Assembly: GCF_031755915.1 (NCBI RefSeq)
Contig: NC_083388.1
Span: forward strand, 8,679,001 to 8,743,000
Direction of reading: 5' to 3'
Source of the DNA: Ziziphus jujuba
Taxonomy: Eukaryota; Streptophyta; Magnoliopsida; Rosales; Rhamnaceae
Length of the DNA: 64,000 nucleotides
Shown here piece by piece: positions 47,659 through 59,370 of the stretch. Both the position numbers and the translations under genes were made by a program. Each line of letters opens with the position of its first letter. Positions within the stretch are counted from its first letter, which is position 1. A model generated the notes under the pieces. The model had not been told where the DNA came from. It ran no database searches and worked only from the letters and a program-made list of their open reading frames with translations.

Positions 47659-49796
47659 TTGGATGTTGTTATCAAATTGTTACTTATGGTTGTTCCTGGG
47701 GGTGGCATTTTTTGATAATTTTTGAAACGGTATTAAATATTTTGTTGAATAATTTTTATCATGGTTTTCTCCAACTATATTCCAATTTTGATTCCACCAG
47801 CTCGGATTATTTAATATAAAAAATTTTTAACAAATATTTAATACATTTTATTTTGGTATTTGGAGTTGAAAATTCAAACTTTACTTCATTGTTGGAGAGA
47901 ACAATCAATTTGCTACTAACTCGTTCTTACATATACATGATATTCAAAATTGAAGGTTATAATCTTTGTATGAGAAAATGAGGACTAAAACAAAAAAAGA
48001 AAAAAAAAAAAAAAAGGGATTAAACACAAAGTATTCAAAATATTTTTTGAAATGATCTTTTTCACATATAATTTCTGTATAACTCACAGAAATCTGAAGT
48101 TATATTTCTTTTATAGAAAATCATATCTTTTTTTTTTAAAAAAAAAAAAATGGGTTATACATAACCATATCTAAAAATTAAATTGAATATTAAATGTTTG
48201 AATTTCTTAAGAGAATATAAAATAAAATAAACGAATATGAAAATTGAAAAATACTTGCAAATCTTATTGAAAAGTATTATTTAGGTTCTTTTTTAGTGCT
48301 TATCGCACATGTGATCCTTAAACAATATAAAAGTTTAACTTGATCCCTCGATGAAAAATTAGTTAAGGACAAATGATGGAACAAATAAACAAATTCATGG
48401 ATCAATTTGTTAAAAAAAAATAGTTTAAGCAGTATAGTTTAGGGAATTTGCTGATAATGTCCTTATAATAGAATTCTTAATTGAAAAGTTTTACTTTTGA
48501 TAACAATCCAAAAAAAAAAAAGAAAAAGAAAACACTCCTAATGATTCAATTTAACTTCATATTTATATCAAAAACAAATATTGCATATTTTGATCATCTA
48601 AAAAATATTTTTTTTGGATAAATTACCAAAACAGTGTCGAATATTTTGTTTAATAATTTCTATGATGGTTTTCTCCAACTATATTCGAATTTTGATTCCC
48701 CCACCTCAAATTATTTAATATAAAAAGAATGTGACGAATATTGAATAATTTTTGTTTTCATGTTTGGAGTTGGAAATTCAAACTTTATTTCATGTCGGGA
48801 AAACAATCACTTTGCTACTAAATTGTTCTTGCATGGACCTTATATTCAAAATTGAAGGTTATATAATCTTTGTATGAGAAAATGAGGATTAAAACCAAAA
48901 AAAAGAAAAGAAAAAGTAAAAAAGGGACTGGACTGAACACAAATTATAAAACAGATGAATACTTATCACTTTGGATTTTAAAACATTTGGCATGGGAGCA
49001 TTTGAAATAAAATTGTAAATTTAATTATAATGCCTGATATATTGATGCAAATGACATTTCACTTATATCTTTTCACTGTTCAATAAAAAAAATTTGAACT
49101 TGCAAATCGTTTTAATCGAAAATAATATTTGTGCTCAAGAATCTTTGTTTTTGAAATATTATTAATATTTATGAGTATATTTTTTTCTGTTTACTCCTCT
49201 CTTGATTTATTTCATTGTCTGCTATTTTAAGTTTACAAACAAATTTTCATGCCCCATGTACTAGGCTTTTAAATCGATGTTTTTAATCACAAATGGGCTT
49301 AGAATCTCACAAATCAAGAATATGGCCTTTTCAAATATGGGCTGCTTTCAAAGGCTCTTAAAATGGGCTTAGATTTTCAACATTAATTAAAATGGGCTCA
49401 TAAAACATGGGTTGTAACTTGTAAAAAGTATTCTTAATATGGGCTCCTAACAATCTTGTCTCTCCCCATCGGAAAAAAAATAAAAAGAATAAACTCATAA
49501 CAACGGTTAACAAAGAAAAATCAAAGAAACCCACTAGCCGACCATCAGGCTGGAGCACAAATAGAAATTCAAACGTTACTCATAAAATTTTGTTCATAAA
49601 ATATTCATCGAAAATAGATCTGAAAGCCAAAAAGGTACTACATATCCAGTAGAAATCAACCTAAAATCAGAGAAACCCACCGGCCGACCGGTGTATTGCA
49701 GTATCCTCATAAGCAAAAACAACATCCTACAGATAGATTTGAAAGCCACATATAGAGTAGCAATCATTGGTACCACGTTTAAGCAACTTTGAACCC
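43552..49796. other. AT-rich spacer with dispersed old repeats, no gene recognised
   Basis: A pyrimidine-rich, leader-like stretch lies at 45,340-45,450, and GT-rich non-coding sequence follows to about 47,600. It could be a transcribed non-coding region or an LTR-like piece, but I find no paired copy, primer site or protein. (TA)n tracts are at 44,611-44,651 and 47,624-47,653. Blocks around 44,730-44,900 and 48,290-48,440 are related, with TTTGATCCCTC-type text in both. Confidence 0.45.
47705..48920. repeat. Pair of diverged direct repeats about 0.9 kb apart
   Basis: The block with ATGGTTTTCTCCAACTATAT, GATTCCACCAGCTC and TTGAAGGTTATAATCTTTG at about 47,705-47,990 recurs at about 48,625-48,915 with moderate divergence. 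Both copies end in A-rich runs. No coding content; probably remnants of an old tandem duplication. Confidence 0.75.
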
Positions 49797-49972
49797 CTAA
49801 GACAGAGCAAATCTGCGGAGACTGGCCTTGCTGGGGTGGATCTTCACAGTGCTCCTCCATTTTCCAGCCGCCCTCGCCTTCTGCAACGTCTTCAGATCAG
49901 CTGCATTGTCCACGATCATCATGTTGCACTGCTTCAGATCCTTTTCAATGCGAGCCATTGCCTTGTACAGAG

Positions 49973-50251
49973 TGATGAAAAAAAAGGAGAGAAAGAGATA
50001 ATAATCTGTTTTATTATAATTTACTTGCTTCTACCCTTTAACACACACACCTCATATCACCTACTCTATTTATAGCATTAGACTCAAAGGTAACAAGCAT
50101 AAAAACTAGAAGAGTAAGCCCACTGACACATAAAACTAGGAATAAATCAATAACCACAAGCTAAAGACTAGGTACAAGCCACAAACTAGACTCCAAAAAC
50201 TAAATGCAATTGACTAGGACAAATATTGACTAAGTAATAAATATCTTGACA
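49973..50251 (-). repeat. 3' LTR of the copia element
   Basis: 279 bp; on the minus strand it begins TGTCAAGATATTTATTAC and ends TTCATCA. It directly follows the polypurine tract (50,252-50,264, minus). Target duplication CAGAG adjoins at 49,968-49,972. Confidence 0.95.
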
Positions 50252-50303
50252 ATCCCTCCCTTAAACTGAAAAATCTTTCAGTTTAATACATATTTTGACT
50301 TCT

Positions 50304-53300
50304 TTAAACCGAACCTTCCAAAGTGGAGACTCCAAGCAATTTTCTGAGCTTGAGAAACGGTGCTAACTTGAGAGGCTTGGTCATTATGTCAGCAATCTGG
50401 TCTTCACTCTTGCAATAAATAAGATCAATGACTCCTTCATTCATCAGGTCCCTTAAGAAATGAAATTTCACATCTATATGCTTGCTTCTTCCATGTAAAA
50501 CAGGATTTTTTGAAAGTTTTATAGTTGAACTATTATCACAATAGATTGCAGTGGCTACCTCTTGCTTGAAGTGCAGCTCTTCAAGAATTTTCTTCAACCA
50601 AATAGCTTGGCACGCACATGTTGTTGCAGCTACAAATTATGCTTCTGTTGTTGATAGAGTGACGATTGCTTGTTTCTTTGATGACCATGAAACAGCTCCA
50701 GACCCAAGTTTAAAGATATATCCAGATGTACTTTTCCTATCTTCTATATCTCCAGCATAATCACTATCTGTAAAGCCAATTAAATTTGACTTTTCTCCCT
50801 TCTTGTAGAACATCCCATAGTTAGTGGTACCTTGCAAGTATCGAAAAATTCTCTTGGCAGCTAAAAAATGCATCTCCCTTGGATATTCCATGTACCTGTT
50901 CTTGCAAGTCACCATGTAAAAATGCTGATTTTACGTCCAATTGGAAGATAGGCCATGAATGTTGTGCTGCCAATGCAATCACTAGTCTGACTGTATCAAG
51001 TCTTGCAACAGGAGCATAGACTTCTCTATAATCCACTCCAAACTCTTGCTTATAGCCTTTTGCAACTAGACGTGCCTTGTACTTGTCAACTTCTCCATTC
51101 TCCTTTAGCTTTGTCTTGTACACCCATTTCACTTCAATGGTCTTTTGCCCTTTTGGAAGCTCTGTCAACTGCCATGTGTTGTTCCTTTCAATAGCTGCAA
51201 TTTCTGCATCCATAGCCTTTTACCATTTTGATTCTTTAACAGCATCCTTGAAAGCTACAGGATCACAGTCTGAAAACAGAGCAAAATGAGTAAGCGGGTC
51301 CTCTTCTGAGTCATCAGAATCTATTACCTCGTAATCCATCATCCAAGCAGGCCTTCTCCTTTGTCGCAGAGGTCTTTGTTGTGCAATTTCTTCAGTTTCA
51401 GCCAGAGGAACATTTTGAGTGATTGGTGCTGGTTGTTGTTTATCTTCATCAACATCAAAATCTGCTGGAATTTGTTGTCGAGGTTCACTCTTGTTCCATT
51501 GCCAAGTTCCTTCTTTGTCAAAGATAACATCACAACTAATAATAATTTTCTTAGTAATAGGATTGTAAAGCTTATAAGCTTTTGATTGATCACTAACACC
51601 AAGAAAAATGCATTTTTCTCCTTTGTTATATAACTTTGTCCTCTTTTGATATGGAATATGGGCATAGGCAACACACCCAAAAATTCTGAAATGATTTACA
51701 GTTGGTCTCCGTCCACTCCATGCTTCCTCCGGTGTCATATTTTGAACAGCAAGTGTGGGACTTCTGTTCAAAATATGGATGTTCCAATTGACTGCTTCAG
51801 GCTAAAACGTCTTTGGAATGCCACTCCTCGTCAAAAGACTTCGCACCATGTTCAAAATAGTGCAATTTTTCCGCTTGAAAACTCCATTTTGTTGAGGCAT
51901 GTAAGCTGTTGTAAGGTGCCTCCTAATCCCATGATTCTCACAGAATTTTGCAAATTCTTGTGAGTTGTATTCTCCTCCGCGATCTGTACGAAGGACTTTG
52001 ATCGGGCTGTCCATTTTTTTCTCAACCAGTACCTTATAGTTTTTGAAAGCTGTAAAAGCTTCAGATTTCTCCTGTAAAAAATATACCCATATTTTTCGGC
52101 TAAAATCATCAATGAAAGTGATTAGGTATTTTTTATTTTTGTTGGAAGATGGATTTATAGGCCCACAAAGGTCAGAATGAACCAACTCTAATTTCTTCTT
52201 TGCTCTCCATGATTTTCCTTGTGGAAACTGATTACGATGTTGTTTGCTAACAACACATTCTTCACAAACTTGAGAGGGAACTGAAATTTGAGGGAGACCA
52301 ATTACCATATTTTCTACTGCAGAGTCTTCAATCCACCAAAATTTAAGTGACCATAACGAAAATGCCATAGCCATGCTGCATCCTTCAATTTTGCTAAGAA
52401 GCAAGAATGAGTGGAGTTTTGAAGATAAAGTGGAAACATACGATTTATTGTCATGTTAACTTGAGCAATTAAGCCCAACTTTGCATCCTGAATCTGACAT
52501 ACTCCATCTTTGATAGAAATCTCATACCCTTTCTCTTGCAGCTAGCCCACACTAAACAAATTGGCTGGAACAAAAAGAACATTAGAGATAGTGTGAGTGG
52601 AGTTTCCTTTGGTTTGGTAAGTAACCTTTCCTCTTCCCATGACAGATACGGTAGAGTTGTCACCAAATTTGACAGTGGTACGAAACGATTCATCTAGGTC
52701 AGAGAATACTTTCTTATCTCCACACATGTGGTTGCTGCAGCCAGTATCTAAATACCACATGTTTGGTTGAGTTTCTTCATTCACATGACAGGCCATCAAA
52801 AGAGACACCTCTTCTTCCTTTTCTGCAAAGTTAGTTCTTTCTTCATTTTGTTTAATCAAATTAGTTCGACATTCTGACTGATAATGACCATATTTATGAC
52901 ACCGGTAGCATTCGATATTAAACTTATCTGCTGATTTTAGTCTATAAGTTGCTGAATGATGGCCTCCTCGTCCTCTTCCTCTTCCTTGAAATTGATTTTC
53001 TTGGTGTTAATGATGTTGTTGGTTCCCGCGATCATTATTTCCTCTGCCTCTACCTCTACCTCTGCCTCTGCCTCGACCTCTATCTCCTCTTGGTGCCGAA
53101 TGATGTTCTGCTGAGGCCTTTAAAGCTTGCTCCTCTTTCTCCTGCTGATTGATTTTCTATTCATGAACTAACAATGAACTTTTCAATTCATCAATTGAAA
53201 GTTCCTCAATATCATTGGCTTCCTCAATAGAACATACAACAAAATTAAATTTTGGTGTCATTGACCGAAGAATCTTCTCAACTATGGTGACATCCTCCAT

Positions 53301-53753
53301 ATTATCACCGTGGATCCGCATTTTGTTGACGATTGCCATTGTGCGTGAGAAGAAATCTGTAACAAATTCTCCTAATTTCATTCGTAACGTCTCGAACTCT
53401 GTACGAAGAGCTTGAGGCTGTTGCCTCCTTGCTCTTGCTGATCCTTGATATTTTTTCTTCATGGAGTCCCAAATGTGCTTAGAGGTATCTTTGCAAAGAA
53501 TTGTCTCTAATATTGAGCGGTCAATGGCTTGAAAGAGATAATTTTTTGCCTTGAGATCTTTCAGTCGCTGCCCTTCTAACTCCGTTCTTTGTGCATCTGT
53601 CAATATTGTGTCGGCTGCAGGTTTTTTAACTCCATCGGAAACAACTTGCCAATACTCCTTAGATCTCAAGAAGTTTTCCATCAACATACTCCAATGGTCA
53701 TAGTGACCATCAAACCGGGGAATAGCTGGTTGAACAAAATTATCAGTGGCCAT
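50304..53753 (-). pseudogene. copia gag-pol polyprotein, broken by stops and a deletion
   Basis: Start at 53,753 (MATDNFVQPAIPRFDG). Gag runs to about 53,150 and then, past a stop, through an RG-repeat to the zinc knuckle CYRCHKYGHYQSEC (CX2CX4HX4C). Protease has WYLDTGCSNHMCG. Integrase has CEECVVSKQH, the first two catalytic Asp residues in HSDLCGP and RTDRGGEY, but NGVFKRKN where the family has NGVxERxN, so the catalytic Glu is Lys. Reverse transcriptase begins normally (TWQLTELPKGQKTIEVKWVY, LDVKSAFLHGDLQEQ), then near 50,910 jumps to RYMEYPREMHFLAAKRIFRY, losing the whole YVDD part. RNase H follows with FTDSDYAGD, IYCDNSSTIKL and ADIMTKPL, ending at 50,304. Stops lie near 53,157, 53,010, 52,542, 51,802, 51,220 and 50,637. 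Confidence 0.93.
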
Positions 53754-53914
53754 TGAAAAATACTGCTGCTCAAAGAAAAAATAAAGCTGCTGCTTGACTT
53801 TTCTGTGTCTCACGAACTCTCCCTTTCTTTTGGCTCACTCAAACTCTCTTGTTTTTTGACAGCCCCCTCTTTTGACTCACTTCTCTCTCACTTTTTTTTT
53901 TTTTATAACCAACC

Positions 53915-53929
53915 AGGCTCTGATACCAA
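53915..53929 (-). other. Primer-binding site of the copia element
   Basis: Directly inside the 5' LTR the minus strand reads TTGGTATCAGAGCC, complementary to the 3' end of plant initiator Met-tRNA, the primer used by most plant copia elements. Confidence 0.92.
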
Positions 53930-54207
53930 TGATGAAAAAAAGGAGAGAAAGAGATAGTAATCTGTTTTATTATAATTTACTTGCTTCTTCCCTCTGACAC
54001 ACACGCCTCATATTACCTACTCTATTTATAGCATTAGACTCAACGGTAACAAGCATAAAAACTAGAAGAGTAAGCCCACTAACACATAAAACTAGGAACA
54101 AATCAATAACCACAAGCTAAATACTAGGTACAAGCCACGAGCTAGACTCCAAAAACTAAATGCAATTGACTAGGACAAATATTGACTAAGTAATAAATAT
54201 CTTGACA
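53930..54207 (-). repeat. 5' LTR of the copia element
   Basis: 278 bp, matching 49,973-50,251 with about a dozen differences visible by eye. The primer-binding site adjoins it on the inner side and the CAGAG target duplication (54,208-54,212) on the outer side. Confidence 0.95.
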
Positions 54208-55031
54208 CAGAGGGCGAGACCCCCTGAGAGCGCACGCCTTCTGAAGGAATTTGTAGGCTTGCAGTGTCCGGATTGAGCCGGTCTGCAAAAGTAAAAGATG
54301 TTAGAAAACCGGTTTGCATCCGCAAATTGAACAACAAGAAGAAGAGCAAAAAAAAAAAATTAATAATGATAAAATAAAAGCACAAAAAAAAAATTCACAA
54401 ACGATGAATTGCGAGAGGAAGAAGAAGACGATGTAGAACATAGAAAAGTATTTTTATAAAAATCTGAAGAAATTGAGAGTAAAATAAGAAGAAAAACATG
54501 AAGATGAGGAAGAAATCCGAAGAAGAAGAAGAAGAAAAAAAGAAAAAGAAGAGGGAAAAGAGGGCATAACATAGAAAGGTATTTTCACCCAAAAAAAAAA
54601 AAGTGGAAGAAATTTAAGTGGAAAAAAAAGAAAAAAAGCAAGAAAAGGAAGAAGATAGCAGAAGAAAAGGAGGAAGAAGAAGAGGAAGAAAAAAGAAAAA
54701 GAAGAGGAAGAAGAACTCACGAGCACCATTGTTTGAACACTCAAGCAGAGAGAGAGCAAAGGTTTTCAGAAAGGGAAGGGGTTTTTGGAAAAGTGCAGGG
54801 AAGGGTTCTGGAAAAGTGCTTGAGAGTCAAGAAAAGGGAAATCACATTAAATAGGAAAATTTTATTTTGACTTAAAAAATAAATAAAAATAGAGTTACAC
54901 GTGGCACAATTGGGACCCGTTTAATAACCATCAAAAGCTTCTATAAAATTGCCCATGATCTATTATTCGGCATAAAGTCCTTACAGAGAGCATGTCGCTG
55001 GTGGGAAGTATGATAGAAGTCTAATTTTTAC

Positions 55032-55219
55032 CATTGCAATCTGAGGACTCCTATTCCTAATATGTTGCAGTGTTGCATTAGAAAATTTTGCCTCTCCAGC
55101 TTCTTTCTGGAATTTCTCCAAAAGCTTATAAGGATTAAATCTAATATCAGCGCCAAAATCCTACTGACCAAACTCCTTAAGAAACAACAATTCACCTGAA
55201 CTAAAATTAAATTCCCCAT
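55032..55219 (-). pseudogene. Exon-like fragment of an unrecognised gene, with an in-frame stop
   Basis: The minus strand encodes GEFNFSSGELLFLKEFGQ, a TAG, then DFGADIRFNPYKLLEKFQKE and AKFSNATLQHIRNRSPQIAM, ending at a GTAAAA donor. Composition and amphipathic pattern look like a real protein, but I cannot name it. Because it lies upstream on the same strand as the exon at 54,282, both may belong to one gene, which would then carry a stop as well as the copia insertion. Purine/pyrimidine-rich sequence at 54,380-54,760 between them gives only low-complexity frames. Confidence 0.45.
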
Positions 55220-57286
55220 CTCTTAATGTATTCCCTGACTTTTTCTATGACTGAACCAGGTAAATATATCTGGAAAAGTACCACAAAGAAAAGGAATACT
55301 GCCACAGTGCAAACCCATGGGAGATAATCTAGCTTCTGGAGGGAAAAAAAAAAAGAAAAAAAAAATCTGGGAAAACCTCCATCTGTGTCTCTGTAAAAAT
55401 GGATGTGTCTCTCAGCTCTACCAGTTGACTATGAAGAGAAAAAAAGTATATACTAGCGTCCAATACTGACTGATTAAGCTCGTATTAAAAATATACTCAA
55501 TATTACATATGCTAATAAATCAGAGGGGAAAGCATGAAAAAGTCTAACAGTCTAATAATAAAAAATAAAAATAAAAATAAAACAGAGAATCAAGTAAGAA
55601 ACTAGGGAAATGATAAGAAAGACAAAGAGCGATTAGAGCTAGTGGAAGCAAACAGTACCTACAAGTGGATTTTGGAGTCGAATGTCTATTGGGATTTCTT
55701 TCTTTAAAGCTTTGGAATTGCTTCGATTTCTAAGGGAGATCTCCATTTGAGATTCGGGTCACAAACTCCACAACTGATGCTTGAAAACAGCGTCGAGAAG
55801 AACAACGCTTAGAGACGACTATTGAGAGCCCCTCCTCTTTCAGAGAGTCTATGGTTCTGTCACCACCATCCTGTGAGAAAGGCTGGTTTTCTAGTTCCTG
55901 TGTTTATACTTTGTAGCTGAAGAGCTTATATGCTTCTCCCAACGGTCTTATTTTAATCAAATTTCAACAGTTGGATGGATGTCTGACTTCCATTTTAATC
56001 GAATTTTGATGGTTGGATGGACGCCTAATTGTGAAGCCTCCAAAATGTTGACACGTAGCAGATTGAAACACTGGCTTTTGAATTTCAAAATTATTTGATA
56101 ATTTTTTGTTATTTCAGTGCCTTTTTGTTCCTTTTTTGTTTCTATTTTATTATTCCTTCCTTCTCAAATCACCAAGGATATCCTTGTAATTTAGGCTGAA
56201 TGGAGAAGTGACCATTTTTGATGCGGAGAGGAGGGATGATAGGATTTCCTCAACGCTTTCAAAAAGCAAATTTTTTCTAGAAGCAGACGGTTGCAAAAGG
56301 AGAAAACGCACATAAAATTCCTGCAGAATAACTAACGTCACTGACAACCGTACGTATGGGAAAGCACGAAAACGAAAAAGGAAACGCGTGGATGTCCCTA
56401 AAATTACGCTGCTAGGGGGGGGGGGGGGAGAGGAGGTCAAGAGTAGGAAACTGATTTTAATTAAAAAAAAAAGAAGATAAAATTTCATAGTTCTAACTCT
56501 TAATTACCCACTTTTTTTCTTTAAAAAAGACAAACAATTTCTTTTATCAAACAAAAAATAAAAACCACTTAAAAATCTAAAATTGTCTATGTTTTTAGGT
56601 ATTTATCTTTTTTTTTTCTTTACTTTTATCCAATTTTTCTCTTCTCTTCATTTTTTTTTATTTATTGATTTTCACCATCCTATTGTTTATTTTATTTTTT
56701 TCTATGAGTACAAATACTAAAATAAAATTTGGGTTGGGTGGGCTGGCCCACCCTAGCCCATATGACTAATGCGTCTAGACAACGAATTCAATACAATTAT
56801 ACAAACAAGTTAGAAGAAGAAAGTTTTTCTGTAACCCTTGTGACATTTTCTGTCCACGATTCCAATGTCAGTTCTCTAGCGCGAGTTGCTAGCGCTATTA
56901 TTTGGTCATTTCGCTGCTCATCTTTGGCAAATTTGAAAGAGAAAATAATAATAATTATTATTATTATTATAATAAAAATTTGGAAAAAAAATGCGTTTCA
57001 TTAGCAAACAATGTATCATTTGATCTTGGCCAATCAACTTTAGAAATTCAACGGAAAAATACAAGAATAAAAGCCAAAAAATTTTAAAATTCCGATCAAT
57101 TTATTTAAATTGTTTTTCAATAAAAAAAAAGGATAAATGGAATTACAACAACATAATCATATTATAATTGATAATATTAAAAGTGAAACCCAATGGATCA
57201 ACAATCTTTGGAAAACTAAAGAAGAAAAACAGATAGATAAATAATAATAATATATATTAGTAATAATAATAACAAAAGTTACAGAT
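55220..57286. other. Spacer, possibly the 5' region of the preceding minus-strand gene
   Basis: A run of 13 G lies at about 56,417-56,429. A palindromic GGGTGGGCTGGCCCACCC lies near 56,736. The part at 55,650-55,900 has moderate GC content like an untranslated leader. The frame at 56,150-56,488 (minus) crosses the G-run and has no family resemblance. Confidence 0.4.
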
Positions 57287-57940
57287 ATACCTGGCAATTC
57301 GTGTTAGTGGATCGTGTTCGTGTCAACCCGTTTAATAATCGTGTCAAAAATGCCTAACCCGAACACGACCCATTTATTAATCGTGTCATGTACCTAAAAC
57401 ACTAACCCGACCTGTTTATAAACAGGTCAACACGACACGACCCGTTTAACACTATTATTTTAACGGGTCGTGTTGACCTATTAACCCGAAAACTAATCTA
57501 TTAACCTGTTAACCCGAAAATTAACCTATTAACCCGAAAATTTTTTTTATTTTTACTTTTATGTTTTTGTTTTATTAAAGATGTATTTTTTGTTTTTAAA
57601 AAATTAGTAATAGAAAATTATTTTTATAAAATTTTTAATTTATAATATTTTTTAGTTATTAAATATTATATTAGTGATAAAATATTAATTTAAAATTAGA
57701 TTTAAATAGGTTGTAATAGGTATATAATCGTGTCGGGTTGAAACTGACACGTTTAATAAATGGGTCGTAACGGGTCAATTTCGAGTTAAACAGGTCAACC
57801 CGAAAATGACACGATTAATAATCGTGTTAAACGGGTTGACCCGATTATGACCCAAACCCATTTATAATAAACCCAAACCCATTTATTCCGTGTCGTTTTC
57901 GAGTCGTATCGCCGTGTCATAATCCAAATTGCCAGGTCTA
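57287..57940. mobile_element. hAT-type MITE with ACCTGGCAATT ends, 654 bp
   Basis: ACCTGGCAATT at the left end faces its inverse AATTGCCAGGT at the right end. GTTACAGAT lies outside both (57,278-57,286 and 57,941-57,949), giving an 8-9-bp target duplication. The subterminal parts are dense in ACCCGTTTAA, AATCGTGTC and GGGTCGTGTTGACC motifs on both strands, and the middle is AT-rich. No coding region. The GACCCG repeats may be transposase binding sites. Confidence 0.9.
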
Positions 57941-59213
57941 GTTACAGATTAGTAAAAATAAATAAATAAATTAGTGAAAAGTGTTATCTTACTGAAAAGA
58001 CTAAAATATTGACTTGACTAAATAGAGAGAGAGAGAGAGAGAGAGAGAGACTAAAATACTGTTTATTATTTTTTAGATGAAGGAGGATCAGTTCCATCCA
58101 TCTGTATGGGCCTCACTGGCAAAAATCTGTCCGTCTTCCCTGTTTTTTGTTTTTTGCCGTCCCAATCTCGGTTTTTCGCTTTTTGTAATGCAATGGTTTT
58201 TTGAATAGGATTTTGGGGGTTAAAAAAAAAAATGATCTTTTGTACTATATATGTATATGATTTGTACAAATAACGTTTATAAAATAGATGTAAAATGCTT
58301 AAAACTTTTGTTTAAATGCTTGATTTTTCTCAGAAATCAATTGGGGATTTTTTATTGTTTTTAATCGTTCCTGGTAGATGTCCATTCCTTGTTATAGAAA
58401 TTAAGGAGTTTGGAAACAATATTTAAGGAAAAAAAAATTAAAATTCTCTCTGAATGCAAATGTCTCCATTAAACAAAAAGTGTTAAAAATGGGAAAATTG
58501 TAAAAGACAACCATTATAATAAAAGTTTTGAATGGTTATGATGAAGAAGAAGATGACCAGTAGCTCAGCTCAACTCTGCAACTTCAGCTCTTGTCCAGCT
58601 TCCCTGATCAATTGGGGATTAGGGCTTAAATGTAGCCGTTGATGAAGTTTGAACCTCAGAGCTCCACGTGTCCCTGTCCATGTTTTTTGGGTCACTTGTT
58701 TGGTTTCCAATACGATGCCGTTTTTTTGTTTTGTATCCTTTCTTTTAAGTTGAATGTTGTCGTTTAGCGTTGCTTTGGTCGCCATGAAGGCTACGACCGC
58801 GAGTCCACAATAACTTTGTTGCACTTGGGCGACGTGCCTTTTATTAGGCTTGTTATTGGTTAGTGGTTGCCACGTCACGCCTAGGGGCAGTGACAGTTGC
58901 TCAAAGCTACTTCGTTTTGTCATTTCAGTTTGCGTTGAAAGCTCGTCGTCCCCGAGCTTGAGGCAGTCAGTGTTTTCCGCCATTTTTGTTCCGTGTAAAG
59001 CTCAGTGAGCTTGTTTCCTTGATGAGTTGGACTAGTTGAGGCCTGGATTTTCTTTCCCCAGTCTCAATTTTAGTGATTCAGGTTTATTTTCTTTGACTTC
59101 CTACATCAATTGGTATCAAAGCATTGGTTCCGATTTTCCAATGTCCAGCTCTGACGAAGGCACCTCTAGTGCGTTTGATATAAGCTTCCCCTGTATTCCC
59201 TTGTTTTCTGTAC

Positions 59214-59257
<44 letters not shown>

Positions 59258-59370
59258 TCTTCTTGACCTCATTGTTCTTGATCAGCAAGAACAAACAAAG
59301 TAACAGAGAAAACGGATTGTGATCGAACGGTTTACTTGGGTTTTTACAGTTCTTTTGTATGTTTCACATC
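57941..59370. other. Region between MITE and zinc-finger gene, with a primer-site-like motif
   Basis: (GA)n at 58,024-58,050 and (TC)n at 59,218-59,254 are clear microsatellites. At about 59,105-59,118 the sequence CATCA is followed by ATTGGTATCAAAGC, which looks like the end of an LTR plus a Met-tRNA primer-binding site, then an ATG frame MSSSDEGTSSAF (59,141). No second LTR is visible, so this may be a retrotransposon remnant. A 137-codon minus-strand frame (58,570-58,983) overlaps this region; its composition is unremarkable and I do not support it as a gene. Confidence 0.4.

Larger units (their letters stand above)
49973..54207 (-). mobile_element. Ty1/copia LTR retrotransposon, 4.2 kb, complete ends, defective
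   Basis: Two LTRs (49,973-50,251 and 53,930-54,207) bound the element, with CAGAG directly outside both ends (49,968-49,972 and 54,208-54,212). Read on the minus strand it runs 5' LTR, primer-binding site TGGTATCAGAGC, gag, protease, integrase, reverse transcriptase, RNase H, polypurine tract AAGGGAGGGAT, 3' LTR. Integrase before reverse transcriptase defines the Ty1/copia order. The LTRs differ at roughly a dozen positions by eye, so insertion is fairly recent but not new. Several stops and a deletion in the reverse transcriptase make it non-autonomous. Confidence 0.96.
49797..54282 (-). pseudogene. Unrecognised host gene, last exon split by a copia insertion
   Basis: On the minus strand an acceptor TTTTGCAG precedes an exon starting at 54,282 that encodes TGSIRTLQAYKFLQKACALR and runs to 54,213. 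After the copia element (49,973-54,207) and one copy of the CAGAG target duplication, the same frame continues with LYKAMARIEKDLKQCNMIVD, DLKTLQKARAAGKW and KIHPSKASLRRFALS to a TAG at 49,797-49,799. Joined across the element the exon is open for about 80 codons and has coding-like composition, basic and helical. I do not recognise the family. The exon-like block at 55,032-55,219 on the same strand may be its upstream part. The insertion would separate the last ~55 codons from the rest, so the gene is probably disrupted. Confidence 0.6.

Noticed and set aside
45300..47900. LTR or transcribed gene in the leader-like region
   Set aside because: The leader-like composition is suggestive, but no paired repeat, primer site, target duplication or coding exon could be found.
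54360..54854. Several frames rich in Ser/Phe or Lys/Glu around the purine-rich tract
   Set aside because: Low-complexity translation of GAAGAAG-type repeats in several frames and on both strands; no domain.
58570..58983. 137-codon minus-strand frame with MAENTDCLKLGDDELS at its start
   Set aside because: No recognised domain or splice context, and it runs antisense to a region that looks like a possible LTR upstream of a primer-site-like motif. A protein search would be needed to revive it.
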